A stretch of 64,000 nucleotides of DNA, from NCBI RefSeq assembly GCF_003584645.1, contig NZ_AP017928.1, positions 3,448,395 through 3,512,394 on the forward strand, written 5' to 3'. A program made the translations under genes and the position numbers. The DNA is from Methylocaldum marinum. Its GTDB lineage: Bacteria > Pseudomonadota > Gammaproteobacteria > Methylococcales > Methylococcaceae. This document shows positions 35,035 through 45,584 of this stretch, piece by piece. Position 1 is the first letter of the stretch. The number at the start of each line of letters is the position of its first letter. The notes beneath the pieces were generated by a model. It did not search any database. It saw nothing but the letters and a program-made list of their open reading frames with translations, and was not told the origin of the DNA.

Positions 35035-36275
35035 GCGGCACCCCGCAGAATCTCGACCGGATGCACGCGCCCCGCGCGGCGCGCCGGCAGATAGGCAGCG
35101 AGAATGCACGAGACCAGCGCGAAAGCAGTGGCGAGGGCGAATTGTTCCGGTCCCCACCAGATCGGCATGTGCACTTTTTCCGTGACGCCGGGCGGCCTGA
35201 ATTCGATAGCCGCCAGGACTCTCATGAGTCCAGCCCCCAAGAGCAGCCCGAACACGCTGCCTATCACCCCGATGATGGTTCCCTCGAGCAGGAAGATGAG
35301 CCGCACGTCGCGGGCGTGAAAGCCGATGGATTTCAGGATTGCGATATCGCGGGTCTTTTCCATCACGATCGTCGACAGGGTGTTGTATATCCCGAAGGAC
35401 GCCACGATGAGGATCGCCGACACCACGCTGTACATGATGATGTTGCGTACGATCAGCACGCTCAAGATGTCCTCGGAGGCTTCGATCCAAGACACCGACT
35501 TGTAGCCGGCGAAGGCTTCGATGCGCTGGGCGGCTTCGCGGGCCGCATAAGGGTCGTCGAGCTGTATGATCAGCCGATTGACCCGATTGGGCCGGTCGAA
35601 CATCACCTGGGCGCGCTTCAGCAGGGTGAACGTCTGGGTCTCGTCGTAATTCGCGTTGCCGGTGCGAAAAATGCCGACCACCTTCATCGGACGGCTGGCG
35701 CCGCTCGCCGCCACCACGTTGACGTTGCGGCCCAGGCCGAGGCTGAACTTCTGCGCCAGCCCGGTACCGATCACGATTCCGTTCGGATTGACGTCGAGCG
35801 CGTCGATCGAGCCGTCGATCATCTTCTCCTGGAGCGTGGATACTGTCTTCATCCTGGCCGGCACCACACCCGAGAGGGTGACGCTTTCCTCGCGGCCGGC
35901 GAACACGAGTACGGCCGAGCCGACCAGCACCGGCGCCACCTGGATACCGGACATGGCTTCGACGAATTCGAGTTTCTCCCGGTATCCGCGAATACCGCGC
36001 GTCTCGGTCTGCGGCTTGACGTTCCTGACCCGCACCGCGCCGTCCGCCCAGCGCAGCTCCGCCGGCTGGGTCCGGGGCAAGCGGTATTCGTCGTAAACCG
36101 TGATATGCGGGCTGTTGTCGATGAGACGCTTGATGAAGTCCTTCTCGGAGCCGCGCATCAGCGAAGACACCGCCAGGAAGAAGGCGACGCCCAGGATTAC
36201 CCCGGTGAGCGAGACCAGGGTCTGGCGCTTGCGGCCGGTGAGGTGCATGAGAGCCACCTGGAGCTGAATGGGCAT
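35031..36275 (-). CDS. FtsX-like ABC permease (LolC/MacB-type)
   Basis: A 414-residue protein from ATG 36275. The first membrane segment (TLVSLTGVILGVAFFLAVSSL) is followed by a large periplasmic domain (MacB_PCD) and three C-terminal membrane segments with the FtsX core IYNTLSTIVMEKTRDIAILKSIGFHARDVRLIFLLEGTIIGVIGSVFGLLLG. The start shares a base with the adaptor stop (TGATG). With the adaptor and ATPase it probably forms a tripartite exporter. Confidence 0.92.
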   Translation of the reverse strand: MPIQLQVALMHLTGRKRQTLVSLTGVILGVAFFLAVSSLMRGSEKDFIKRLIDNSPHITVYDEYRLPRTQPAELRWADGAVRVRNVKPQTETRGIRGYREKLEFVEAMSGIQVAPVLVGSAVLVFAGREESVTLSGVVPARMKTVSTLQEKMIDGSIDALDVNPNGIVIGTGLAQKFSLGLGRNVNVVAASGASRPMKVVGIFRTGNANYDETQTFTLLKRAQVMFDRPNRVNRLIIQLDDPYAAREAAQRIEAFAGYKSVSWIEASEDILSVLIVRNIIMYSVVSAILIVASFGIYNTLSTIVMEKTRDIAILKSIGFHARDVRLIFLLEGTIIGVIGSVFGLLLGAGLMRVLAAIEFRPPGVTEKVHMPIWWGPEQFALATAFALVSCILAAYLPARRAGRVHPVEILRGAA

Positions 36276-37294
36276 CAGGATACCGACGCGGACGAGGACG
36301 ATCGGATGCGGGCGGCGCGGCCCTCGCGGAGGTTTTCCGAGGGCGTCTCGACCACCCGTGCGTCCGGCGCGAGTCCTTCGACAATTTCGGTACGAACGGC
36401 GCCGGCCACGCCGGTGCGTACCGGCTGCCGGTGCAGCCTGCCGTCCTCGACCACCCATACAGCGCCGTTCTGAATGGCCGTTGACGGTACCAGCAGGGCG
36501 TTCTCCCGTTCCGAAACGACCAGGTTGGCGTCGACCGTCATGCCGATCCGCAGCTTCTCCGGTTCGGCAAGCCGGATGCGGACCCGGTAGCTGCGTGCGA
36601 CCGGGTCACCCTTAGGCGTGACTTCGCTGACTTCGCCGTCGAGCACTTGGTCCGGCAGCGCATCGGCACGCAATACTGCTTTCTGCCCCACGCGCACCCG
36701 CAGAATGTCTTCTTCGTCGACCTCGGCGGTGACGCGCAAGGGTGCGCAGCAGGAGAGATAGAACAAGGCCTGCCCTACCGGAATGAACTGGCCGATCTCG
36801 CCGTCGCGCCGGATGATCAGGCCGTCGGCAGGCGACGTGAGGGTCATGAAGTCGCGCAGAGCGCGAGCACGCGCCAGCACCGCCTCGGCCGCGTCCAGAT
36901 CGGAGCGGGCCCGGTCCAGCTCGGCTTTGGCAACGACATTGCGCCTTACCAGCTCCAGCAGGCGCTGATGCTGCGCACGCGCGAACTCCACCCGCGCGGC
37001 CAGTTCCTCGACCGTGTTCCTCAAATCCTGGTCGTCGAGCCGCGCCAGCACCTGTCCCTCACGCACCCGATCGCCTTCATCGACCTTAAGTTCGGCCAGA
37101 TATCCTGCCTGCCGTGGCGCGATAGGCATCATCACCGTGGGCTCCACCGTGCCGGTCGCGTAAATCGCGTCCACCGCGGGCCCGCGAGTCGGCGTCACGA
37201 CCGTGACCGTGACAGGACCTTCGCGCCACCAATAAATTCCACCGGCGGCAGCGAGCACGCCGATGGCAAGAATCCAGATCCACTTTCTTTGCAT
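36275..37294 (-). CDS. HlyD/MacA-type periplasmic adaptor
   Basis: A 339-residue membrane-fusion protein with one N-terminal membrane anchor (IWILAIGVLAAAGGIYWW). The lipoyl halves are at about 55-90 (GYLAELKVDEGDRVREGQVLARLDD) and 150-180 (LTSPADGLIIRRDGEIGQ), with a helical hairpin between and beta-barrel and membrane-proximal domains after. It is first in the operon and would link the ABC permease to an outer-membrane channel, which is not encoded nearby. Confidence 0.92.
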   Translation of the reverse strand: MQRKWIWILAIGVLAAAGGIYWWREGPVTVTVVTPTRGPAVDAIYATGTVEPTVMMPIAPRQAGYLAELKVDEGDRVREGQVLARLDDQDLRNTVEELAARVEFARAQHQRLLELVRRNVVAKAELDRARSDLDAAEAVLARARALRDFMTLTSPADGLIIRRDGEIGQFIPVGQALFYLSCCAPLRVTAEVDEEDILRVRVGQKAVLRADALPDQVLDGEVSEVTPKGDPVARSYRVRIRLAEPEKLRIGMTVDANLVVSERENALLVPSTAIQNGAVWVVEDGRLHRQPVRTGVAGAVRTEIVEGLAPDARVVETPSENLREGRAARIRSSSSASVS

Positions 37295-37585
37295 TGTTCG
37301 GAAGGGGAGAATGACTGTCGTCGATGGCGGGTCTATTGCTAGTTAATTGTTATAGCAAGAAAGGCGGCCCGGTTCCGGGCCCTATCGAGACTGCCAGACT
37401 CGCCCGCATCGGGTTCTTGTAGAGGACACAAGCTCCCATTTTAAACGACATCGATATGACGAAGCGCGGTCGGCTTGTCGATGCTCCCGACGATCACCCG
37501 CGCCGCTTCGAGAACTTTCTGCGACTTCATCGGAATGCCGCATGAACCGACGAAACCTCAGCAGTCTAATCGAAATGAAAGCATT

Positions 37586-37993
37586 ATGCAGATGAGCCAA
37601 GATATGATCAGTCTGATCTTCGAGTCCGAGCAGCTAGCGAAAACCACCAAGCTCGCACCGGCGCCTTTCTTCCGAATCACCGGCAATTTCATCAGCCAAG
37701 GGCCCAACAGAACAGTGGTCGCCAAATTCAGCAATCACTTCTGGGATATGCAAGGCCAGCAGCACTTCACCCAGTACGCCTGCCATGACCGGACGTCGAT
37801 CCATTTTGAGGATGCGCTGGGAAACGCCTCGGAAACCTTCGGCCCGTTCGATGAAATCTCCGTTGCCGATGGAGTGGTCTACGCCAATGGCCAACTCTTC
37901 GCCCGACTCACCGAGGAAACACAACTCTGGCATTGTTACAAGACCGATACCTATTGGTTGAGCATGATCATCGCGTCGCCGCCCTCGCTGTAG
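37586..37993 (+). CDS. Hypothetical protein
   Basis: A 135-residue soluble product from ATG 37586, preferred over 37475 because the upstream codons look non-coding. It contains FFRITGNFISQGPNRTVVAKFSNHFWD and ISVADGVVYANGQLFARLTEETQLWHCYKTDTYWLSMI. No recognised family. Codon use is like its neighbours. The upstream gap 37295-37585 holds only a GCCCGGTTCCGGGC hairpin and, on the minus strand, a doubtful 29-codon frame ending VGSIDKPTALRHIDVV. Confidence 0.5.
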   Translation: MQMSQDMISLIFESEQLAKTTKLAPAPFFRITGNFISQGPNRTVVAKFSNHFWDMQGQQHFTQYACHDRTSIHFEDALGNASETFGPFDEISVADGVVYANGQLFARLTEETQLWHCYKTDTYWLSMIIASPPSL

Positions 37994-38045
37994 ATTGAGT
38001 CTTCTTGCAAGGGATTCGACACCATTATTTCGCTAGGTCCGTTCC

Positions 38046-38322
38046 CTAACTCAAAGCTTTTTCTCGGGAGCTCCACTCCCGAAATGAGGCATAGGCTATG
38101 GCCAGCGAGGTCGGACCCAGAAAAATGCCGAGACAGAACGCACGCCAGCACGCCGAGCAACAGGACGCGGGGGGCGCCCGCGTTCCACAACCCGATACCA
38201 ACCAAAACCCCCTGAATCAGTGCGGTACCGATAACACTGTAAACGACGCCTTTGATAGTGTCCCCCGCCACATGGAGTAATGCCGGCGCCCGTTGGCCGC
38301 CGACCCGGGTGAACAAGGGCGC
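38046..38322 (-). pseudogene. Remnant of an AI-2E/PerM-family transporter
   Basis: On the minus strand, LFTRVGGQRAPALL, then GDTIKGVVYSVIGTALIQG and VLVGIGLWNAGAPRVLLLGVLACVLS, match the conserved core of AI-2E family permeases. After a frame change, GIFLGPTSLAIAYASFREW matches the family's C-terminal end, and TAG follows at 38046. The part between the two is missing, as is everything before the core. It is a decayed fragment of a roughly 350-residue gene. Confidence 0.65.
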
Positions 38323-38360
38323 CAGCCTTGTGGATACGGTGCAGTTGGGCCAACGGGTTC

Positions 38361-38470
38361 GTCGGCAAAGGATTGCCGACCTACGAATGTAGCACCCTGT
38401 AGGTCGGGAATCCTTTCCCGACGCCACGTCCCGGCCGAGCGTCTTCGTAGGCAAAGGATTGCCGACCTAC
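38361..38470. repeat. Dispersed palindromic repeats, family A, copies 3a-3c
   Basis: Three half-units in 110 bases: GTCGGCAAAG GATTGCCGACCTAC (38361-38384), a variant GTAGGTCGGGAATCC TTTCCCGAC (38399-38422) and AGGCAAAGGATTGCCGACC TAC (to 38470). They lie next to the AI-2E remnant. Confidence 0.85.
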
Positions 38471-38598
38471 GAATGTTTGAAGTAATTCGCCCGCTCCGAA
38501 GACGCCAACGACTTCCGCCAAGCCTGTTTTGCCGCACGAGCGAGATGAAAACGCTCTAAGTACATCCCAGAAAGTTTCGCGGAACGCGAGTGCAACAC

Positions 38599-38618
38599 GT
38601 CGGCAAAGGATTGCCGAC
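38599..38618. repeat. Family A half-unit, copy 4, with a second shared segment
   Basis: GTCGGCAAAGGATTGCCGAC. The adjoining 38617-38665 (GAATACTTCCGCGCAAAGCG onward) is repeated in reverse at about 46874-46925, next to copy 6, so the repeated unit is longer than the palindrome. The interval 38471-38771 has no gene. Confidence 0.75.
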
Positions 38619-38771
38619 GAATACTTCCGCGCAAAGCGATGTACTACGAACGTTTCGAAACCACGGCCGCATGACTTCAAGTCGCCCAGCGTGTTTCGAC
38701 CCATCCAATCGAATCCCTGGCAATTCTGCGCAATGAGCGGTTCGTATGCCGTAGGACTTTCCTGAATGTAC

Positions 38772-39947
38772 TTAGGCTCTTGGGAGCGTATATCGGCGCA
38801 GTAGTCGGGCGAAGTCGCCCAAGGCCTCGATGCCGGTGTCTTCCGCCTGCCTGCACCAGTTCTCGAGCAATTGCACGCGGGCTTCGTAATGGCTGGCGGA
38901 TCGGATCCAGAGCTGTTTCAGGTCGTGTTTGGAACGGTAGATCGTCTCAAGCGTCCGGCTCAAGTCCAGCGCCTGCTTTAAGGTTTGGCAGGCCGTTTCA
39001 TCGAGTTCGACGCCCTCCCGAACCAGAGGCGTTTTTGCCTTACGCAGCAGCGGCCGGTGCGCGGAAGGAGCGGCCTTCCACTCGTGCCGCAGTACGGGGA
39101 GCACGACGCGACGCCCGTACAAAGCTAGGATATGATAGCGGTTGCGCATTACGGCCTGGACCGTGGCCGGGTTGATCGGTTTGGGAGCGCGCTCGAGGCG
39201 GATTCGAGGGGCCGTGCGGCGGATCTCGGCCAGCCGAAACCTTTGCATCAGGCGGATGTAGACCCAGCCGATGTCCAATTCCCACCAGCGATGGGCGAGA
39301 CGGGCCGAGGCCGGATACGCGTGGTGATTGTTATGCAATTCCTCGCCGCCGATGAGGAGCCCTAAGGGAAACAGGTTCGTGGAGGCGTCCGGGGTTTCGA
39401 AATTGCGATAGCCCCGGTAGTGGCCCAGGCCGTTGATCACGCCCGCCGCCCAAAAGGGAGTCCAGAGCATTTGCACCGCCCACACCGTGATGCCGTACAG
39501 GCCGAATAGCACGACATCGATGACGAACAGCAGGGCAACACCCCCGCCTCGATAGCGGCTGTAAAGGTTCCGTTCGATCCAGTCATTCGGGGTGCCATAG
39601 CCATAGTGGTCCAGCGTTTCGACGTGGCGGGCTTCGGCCCGGTATAACTCGGCGCCTTCCCACAGCACTTTCCGAATGCCGAAGACGCGGGGGCTGTGAG
39701 GGTCTTGCGGGCTTTCGCAATGGGCGTGGTGTTTGCGATGAATCGACACCCATTCCTTGGTGACTATACCGGTGGTCAGCCACAGCCAGAATCTGAAGAA
39801 ATGGCTGACGACAGGATGGAGATTCAGGGCGCGATGCGCTTGGTGACGATGCAGGAAAATGGTCACACTGGCAATGGTGACGTGGGTCAGGGCCAGGGTA
39901 ATGGCAATAAGTCCCCATCCGGGAAGGTTGAGCAATCCATCAATCAT
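38772..39947 (-). CDS. Fatty-acid (acyl-CoA type) desaturase with C-terminal extension
   Basis: A 391-residue di-iron membrane desaturase. The three histidine boxes are HRHQAH, HRKHHAH and HNNHHAY, with four hydrophobic segments around them. It would introduce a double bond into acyl chains at the inner membrane. The last 150 or so residues (from about 240) are a polar, Arg/Leu-rich extension lacking in minimal desaturases, ending LGDFARLLRRYTLPRA. Confidence 0.9.
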   Translation of the reverse strand: MIDGLLNLPGWGLIAITLALTHVTIASVTIFLHRHQAHRALNLHPVVSHFFRFWLWLTTGIVTKEWVSIHRKHHAHCESPQDPHSPRVFGIRKVLWEGAELYRAEARHVETLDHYGYGTPNDWIERNLYSRYRGGGVALLFVIDVVLFGLYGITVWAVQMLWTPFWAAGVINGLGHYRGYRNFETPDASTNLFPLGLLIGGEELHNNHHAYPASARLAHRWWELDIGWVYIRLMQRFRLAEIRRTAPRIRLERAPKPINPATVQAVMRNRYHILALYGRRVVLPVLRHEWKAAPSAHRPLLRKAKTPLVREGVELDETACQTLKQALDLSRTLETIYRSKHDLKQLWIRSASHYEARVQLLENWCRQAEDTGIEALGDFARLLRRYTLPRA

Positions 39948-40074
39948 CTATCCCTATCCTAAAAACGGGGGGAATAACATGTTTAGTCCTTCATCGAATT
40001 AGAGCGAGTACGACCGGGAAGGTTTTGCACCGTGTCGCCAGCGTGCGCAGGCGACTTTTTGACGTTGCCGGCAC

Positions 40075-40310
40075 CTAATCCTTTCTGATCAGACGCAACA
40101 GAAGCAAGAAGGCTACGGCGCCAACCGTCGCGATAATCAAGCTCCCAAGCCTGCCGCCCCCGGCGGACAAACCCAGGACATCGAACAGAACACCGCCCAA
40201 CACGGCACCGAACACCCCGACAATAATGTCTCCGATGGCGCCAAACCCGCCGCCTTTGACCAATTGCCCGCCAGCCAACCGGCCGCCCGCCGTGCAATCG
40301 GGTAAGTAGC
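40075..40310 (-). pseudogene. GlsB/YeaQ-family membrane protein, 5' damaged
   Basis: From TTG 40278 the frame reads QLVKGGGFGAIGDIIVGVFGAVLGGVLFDVLGL, the core of small GlsB/YeaQ/YmgE stress proteins. The preceding family phrase AAGWLAG is present but in another frame. One G missing from the GGGC run at about 40265 would explain the break. The first membrane segment is not recognisable. It is either decayed or carries a sequence error. Confidence 0.5.
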
Positions 40311-40406
40311 GGCTTCACCCAAGCGGTGAAATCGGTGGAAGGGAGGACGATCGGAATCCATAAGCCGTTTCTACGCCATCGAAGCAGTCAACTGCCGTTT
40401 GTAGGT

Positions 40407-43400
40407 TTAATGGACTTGAGGAGTTCCGACCCGATGACCAGGATGAGAAATCAACGCTTTGAGCCGGTCGAGGTCGACCGGTTTGACCAGGTGCCCATCG
40501 AATCCGGCGGTCCGGGATCGGTCGCGGTCTTCATCCTGTCCATAGCCGGTCATCGCCACCAGCAACGCCCCCTCCAACTCGGGCAGCGCCCGCAGACGGC
40601 GGGCCACCTCGTAGCCATCCAGACCCGGCAATCCGATATCGAGCAGGACGATCTGGGGGTGAAACGTCTTCGCGGCTTCGATTGCACCCGGGCCGTCGTA
40701 CGCCGTCTCTACCTCGTGACCTTCGAGTTGCAGTAACAATGCGGTACTTCCCGCAGTGTCCGCGTTGTCGTCGACGACCAGAATACGGTAGCGCATGAGG
40801 GGCAGTCCTTCGGTCGCTTCCGTTTCCGCGGGAGCCGCCGGGACGGCCGTTCTCGGCAAAGCCGGCAAGCGCACCGTGAACTCGCTTCCCTTGCCCGCCC
40901 CGGCACTGCGTACATTTATTTGTCCACCGTGCAATTCGACCAGGCGGCGAACCAGCGTGAGCCCGATGCCGAGGCCGCCTTGGGCACGATCGAGGGATTT
41001 GTCGGCCTGCACGAAGAGGTCGAAAATCGAACCCAGGAGTTCCGGGCTGATGCCGATGCCGGTGTCGGCGACCTTGAGCACCGCTTCCTGTCCATCGTGT
41101 GTCAGGGTCAGGGTGATGTCACCGCCGGGCGGTGTGTATTTGACGGCGTTGCTCAGAAGATTCGAGACGATCTGCTGCAATCGGGCCGGATCGCCATCGA
41201 CCGACAGGCCGTGCTCCGGCAGCGACAAGCCGAGCCGATGGTGATGCGCGTCGAGCTGAAAGCGGGCGTCGTCGACCGCCTGCGCCACTAGATGCGTCAG
41301 ATCGACCGGCTGTTTCTGAAGCACGATTGTTCCACGGGTGATGCGGGACAGATCGAGGAGATCGTCGAGCAACCGCGCCTCCAGGCGGAGCTGGCGATCC
41401 AGCATGGCCTGGGCCTGCTTCTCCGCCGCTTCTCCGGCATCGCCGCGCCGCCAGATTTCCAGGGCGTTGCGGATGGGTGCCAGAGGATTGCGCAATTCGT
41501 GGGCGAGCATGGCCAGAAACTCGTCCTTACGCCGATCGACCGTCTTGAGCGCGTCCAGCGCCGTCCGTTGCTCGGTGATATCCTCGATCGCCAGGAGGAT
41601 GCGCTCCTGGTCGCTCCAGCGCAACACCTGCGCGTTGAGGCGCAGGGTCCGCTCTCCGAGTTCGGGAAAGGCCTGGGTGACCTCCTTGTCCTCGAAAGCG
41701 GCCTGGGCGGGCAAAACCTCTTCGAGAAGCCGGCGCAGGGCGGGAATGTCCCATTGCCCATGGCCCAATTCGTAGAGCCGGACCTGCTCGGTCGCTTCGC
41801 GCGTGGTTTTGAAGTTCCGGTAGAAGGCGCGGTTCGCCTGCTGAATCCGGAGATCGCCGTCGAGCACGAGCAGCGGCTGACGCATGGTTTCGACGACTGC
41901 CTCCGCAAAATCGCGCGCCTGCCGCATCTCGTCGTTCAGCACGTTGAGTTCGCGGTTGCGGGCGCGCAGTTCGTCGTTGCTCGATTGCAGCTCTTCCTGG
42001 GCGGTCTCGAGTTCCTCGTTGGTACTCTGGAACTCCTCGTTACTGGATAGCAGTTCCTCTTCCGTTGCCTTCAGTTCTTCCACCGTCGTCTCGTGTGCAT
42101 CCAGCATGGCCCGAATGTAATCGCGGGCCGCTTCGAGGTCCTGCGTAAGCCTCCGGATCTGGCGATCCTTTTCGCTTTCCGGCGGGTAATTTTCCGCGCG
42201 TTTCCCCGAGCCCATTCGGCTCCGCAACGAACGCCAAAACTCCCCGACAATGGTTGTGCCCCGGCCCCGTACCAGGGAGGCTTGCGCTTCAAAAAAATCA
42301 GAAACCACGGGTTTTCCGCCCCGGCGATCCGAATCGGCAGTACCTCGATATTGACCGCGCAGGTGCCGTCCGGCCCTTCCACGTGCACGCCCTCCCGCCG
42401 CACCGGAGCCCCTTCCTTGCGGACCTGCTCGACGGCGCTGCTGAGGTCGATGAGGAGGCCCGGCCGCGCCAGCTTCTGCAGCTTGAAAGTCGGAGGACCG
42501 GTCGGATTCGCCAGATACGGACCGGTCTCGCCCCGGAACTGAAGCACGTTCATCTCCGAATCGCACAGGACGCCAGGCGGAACGTAGCGGGCCATGGCCA
42601 AGCGATCCGCCTCCCGTTGCAAGCGCTCCGCCTCCACGGGTTCGCTGGACAGCGTCAATAGTTTCGGGCGGGCACGGTCCGGCATCGCCGGATACTCGTC
42701 CAGCAACGCCAGGTGATTCTTCTGTCCGGGCAGGATCGCCTTGGAATAGATTTTGAGCCGCTTGTCGACGGAACTAAACAGCTCGGAGAAAGGGCCTATG
42801 GTTTCGGACGGTCCCAGCACGAGAAATCCGCCCGGATTCAAGGCGTAATGGAACAGCGGAATCACCCGCTTCTGCAGGGCCGGCTCGAGATAGATCAAGA
42901 GGTTGCGGCAGCTCACGAGATCCAGTCGCGAGAAAGGGGGATCGCGGGCGACGTCGTGGCGGGCGAATACGCACAAATCGCGGATTGTGCGGGTAATTTG
43001 ATAGTGGCCGCCGACCTTGACGAAGAAACGCCGGAGCCGCTCGGCGGAGACGTGGCGGGCGATATTTTCCAGGTAAAGTCCGGTACGCGCCTTCTCGATG
43101 GCGGCCTCGCTGAGATCGGTGCCGAAAATCTGAATCGGGGTCTGGGTCAGGCGCTCGCCCAAAAACTCCAAAAGGCAGATGGCGATGGAATAGACCTCCT
43201 CGCCGCTGGCGCAACCCGGAACCCAGATCCGCAGCGAAGCTTGAGACGGACGCCGTTCGAACAAGCGCGGAAAGACGGTTTGGCTCAACGCTTCGAACAA
43301 CTCGGGATCTCGGAAGAAATCGGTCACCTGGACCAGCAGGTCCTGAAACAGGGCCTGGGTTTCCTCCGCGTCGCTTTCCAACAAAGCCAGGTATTCCGGC

Positions 43401-44143
43401 AGCGTATCTAATCCGTGCAGGGCCAGGCGGCGCGCGAGCCGCCGCTGCACGGTGCCGCGCTTATAGTGCGTGAAGTCCACACCACAGACGTTGCGGAGGC
43501 GGCGAAAGATCCGCTTGAGCGTTTCCTCGTCCGTGGGCGGAGGTTCCCCGGCGGAAGCGGTGCTGTCCACCTTCAGGTACGGATGGCCGCCGAGGCGAGC
43601 GAGTTCGCGGGCAATCTCGCGCGGGGACAGCACCCGATCGACCACGCCGAGATCCACCGCCGCCTTCGGCATGCCGCTGAATCTGGCCGAGCCTTGGTCC
43701 TGGGCATAGGTGATACCGCCGGAACCCTTGATCGCCTGTATCCCCAGCGCGCCGTCCGAGCCCGTGCCGGAGAGAATGACCCCGACCGCATTGGCGCCCT
43801 GCTCTTCCGCGAGAGAATAAAACAAACGGTCGACCGGCATGGGCGGCACGGGAAGCCCGTTGCGAGCGCCGAGAGCCAGATGACCCTGGACCAGGGTCAT
43901 GATGGCATTGGGCGGGATGATATAGATGTGGTCGGGTTCGACCGCGAGCCCGTCCGTCGCCTCCTGGACCGGCAAGGCCGTTCTGGTCGCGAGGATCTGC
44001 GTCAGGACGCTTTCGTGGTGGGGATCGAGGTGTTGGACCAACAGAAAAGCCATACCGCTGGTGGCGGGAAGGCCGGCCAGAAATTCCGACAAGGCTTCGA
44101 GTCCGCCGGCGGAAGCTCCGATGCCAACAATGGGAAACGGCAT
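40407..44143 (-). pseudogene. CheB-CheR-histidine kinase-receiver hybrid with one frameshift
   Basis: Read across a frame change this is one protein of about 1,245 residues: CheB methylesterase (VGIGASAGGLEAL, LSGTGSDGALG), CheR methyltransferase (HYKRGTVQRRLARR, WVPGCASGEEVYSIAI, SCRNLLIYLEP), a long coiled coil (EELKATEEELLSSNEEFQSTNEELETAQEEL), PAS, HisKA (AHELRNPLAPI), HATPase (GGLGIGLTLVRRLVELHGG) and a C-terminal receiver (ILVVDDNADTAG, LLDIGLPGLDGYEV). The frame shifts at a T7 run (42293-42299, minus strand); one more T restores it. It may be a sequence error or a real lesion. ATG 44143 gives MPFPIVGIGAS. Confidence 0.85.
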
Positions 44144-44326
44144 CAAGCTGCATACTCCTGAGTAAGAAATTCTGTTTGGATGTTCGACATTCTCCGGCGC
44201 GGCGAAGTCCAACTGCGAAAAGATAAAGCCCACCTTGAATGGCGAGCGAAGGCGTCTGCACGCCTGCCCGATTCTTTAACGGTACACTACACGAATTGAT
44301 CTGCAATTGCTTGAATCGCTGGCCGC

Positions 44327-45283
44327 TCAATTTCGGAAATTTTGGGTCACGATCAAACCGTGAACGCCGCCGTCCATGATGCCGATGCCGACCCGCCCGA
44401 ATTGCGGCCGCAGGATGTTCGCGCGGTGGCCGGGCGAGTTCATCAAGCCGGCGTGGGCGATCGCGACGCTGGGAGCGAAGGCGAGGTTTTCCCCGGCGAT
44501 GAGAAACCGCAGATCGGATTCGCGCATGCGGTCGAACGGGCTTTTGCCTTCCGGCGTGTAATGAGAAAAATAACCGCGGGCGAACATATCGGACGAATGT
44601 CTTCGCGCCACCTCGGTCAGGGCGGGATCGATCTTCAGCGGCGAAAGCCCTTCAGCCGCCCGCTCGCGGTTGACAAGTTCGAGCATTTGCCGTTCGAAGG
44701 TCGGTTTAGCCTGGGGTGTTTCCACCTTGAACGGCAACGAAATGAATTCGCCGGATTTCGGATAGCGGCGATGGAGCCCCTGCGTTAGCGCGTCTTCGAA
44801 AATCGGCGTCAGTGCCGTGGCCGTTCGTTCGACCAGCACCGCCAAACGATTGGCCGTCCCGCTGTCGCGAGCCGCTTCGCGCAGACTTTCCGGCAACGGT
44901 ACCACAAACAGCAAGGCGGCAGCGATGGCCGCCGCGACGAGCCCGTTTGCCAGTCCCGGCAGCGCACCGAAGAGGCGATTGAATATCCCTCGATTAAACC
45001 CGTCTGGCAAGCGCTTGATCAGCGCATTTCCGATCAGGCCGATGACCGGACTCGCGAGCAGTACGATCAGGAGAAACGCGGCGGGTTGCAGCCAGACACT
45101 CGAGCAACCGGATTTCGAGGCCAGCCAATCCGTCACCGGCCGATACAGAAACCAGCCCGCGAGCAAGCTCCCCGACCAGCGCAGAAGACCGAGAAAGCCC
45201 AAAACGAAACCGCGCCGCCATCCGCCCCGGATGCCGAGCAGAACCAAGAGAAAGAGAAAGACGTCGATGGGGTTGAAGGCCAT
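44327..45283 (-). CDS. CvpA-domain membrane protein fused to a CAP/SCP domain
   Basis: About 318 residues from ATG 45283. The N-terminal 160 residues are a CvpA-type domain with four hydrophobic segments (PIDVFLFLLVLLGIRGGWRRGFVLGFLG). The C-terminal part (about 190-318) is a YkwD-like CAP domain: MLELVNRERAAEGLSPLKIDPALTEVARRHSSDMFARGYFSHYTPEGKSPFDRM and NSPGHRANILRPQFGRVGIG. CAP domains act outside the cytoplasmic membrane. The combination is known, its function is not. Confidence 0.85.
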   Translation of the reverse strand: MAFNPIDVFLFLLVLLGIRGGWRRGFVLGFLGLLRWSGSLLAGWFLYRPVTDWLASKSGCSSVWLQPAAFLLIVLLASPVIGLIGNALIKRLPDGFNRGIFNRLFGALPGLANGLVAAAIAAALLFVVPLPESLREAARDSGTANRLAVLVERTATALTPIFEDALTQGLHRRYPKSGEFISLPFKVETPQAKPTFERQMLELVNRERAAEGLSPLKIDPALTEVARRHSSDMFARGYFSHYTPEGKSPFDRMRESDLRFLIAGENLAFAPSVAIAHAGLMNSPGHRANILRPQFGRVGIGIMDGGVHGLIVTQNFRN

Positions 45284-45511
45284 GCCGAGCGTCACGTTAC
45301 CGGCCGATGCACTATTAGATATCCGGGCTTCGGCATTTGCTCGGCGATTCGCTCGCCGCATCGACCGGCCAGGCCGGTTGCTCGCCTCCGGGAAGGAACC
45401 CCGGTTCGACCGCAAGGTCATCTTCCATAAGAGGGTGTGCGGGAAGCATCTCGAGCGGACCGCGGGAGAGCCGGTCCCGAACTCAGCCGGACGGGCACCC
45501 GGCACCCGGAC

Positions 45512-45533
45512 GTCGGCAAAGGATTGCCGACCT
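45512..45533. repeat. Family A half-unit, copy 5
   Basis: GTCGGCAAAG GATTGCCGACC in the 300-base gap between the divergent CvpA-CAP gene and the next gene. The opposite arm is absent. Confidence 0.8.
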
Positions 45534-45584
45534 GCCAATCGGTCCGGAAATGACAACAGCTGGCGAGCCGGCGGGAGAAAGGCA

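Noticed and set aside
37442..37531. 29-codon minus-strand frame ending VGSIDKPTALRHIDVV
   Set aside because: It looks coding-like but is too short, lacks a ribosome site and cannot be assigned.
42285..42305. Programmed ribosomal frameshift in the CheB-CheR-kinase hybrid
   Set aside because: The T7 run would be slippery, but a simple missing base explains it equally and no stimulatory structure or family precedent is apparent.
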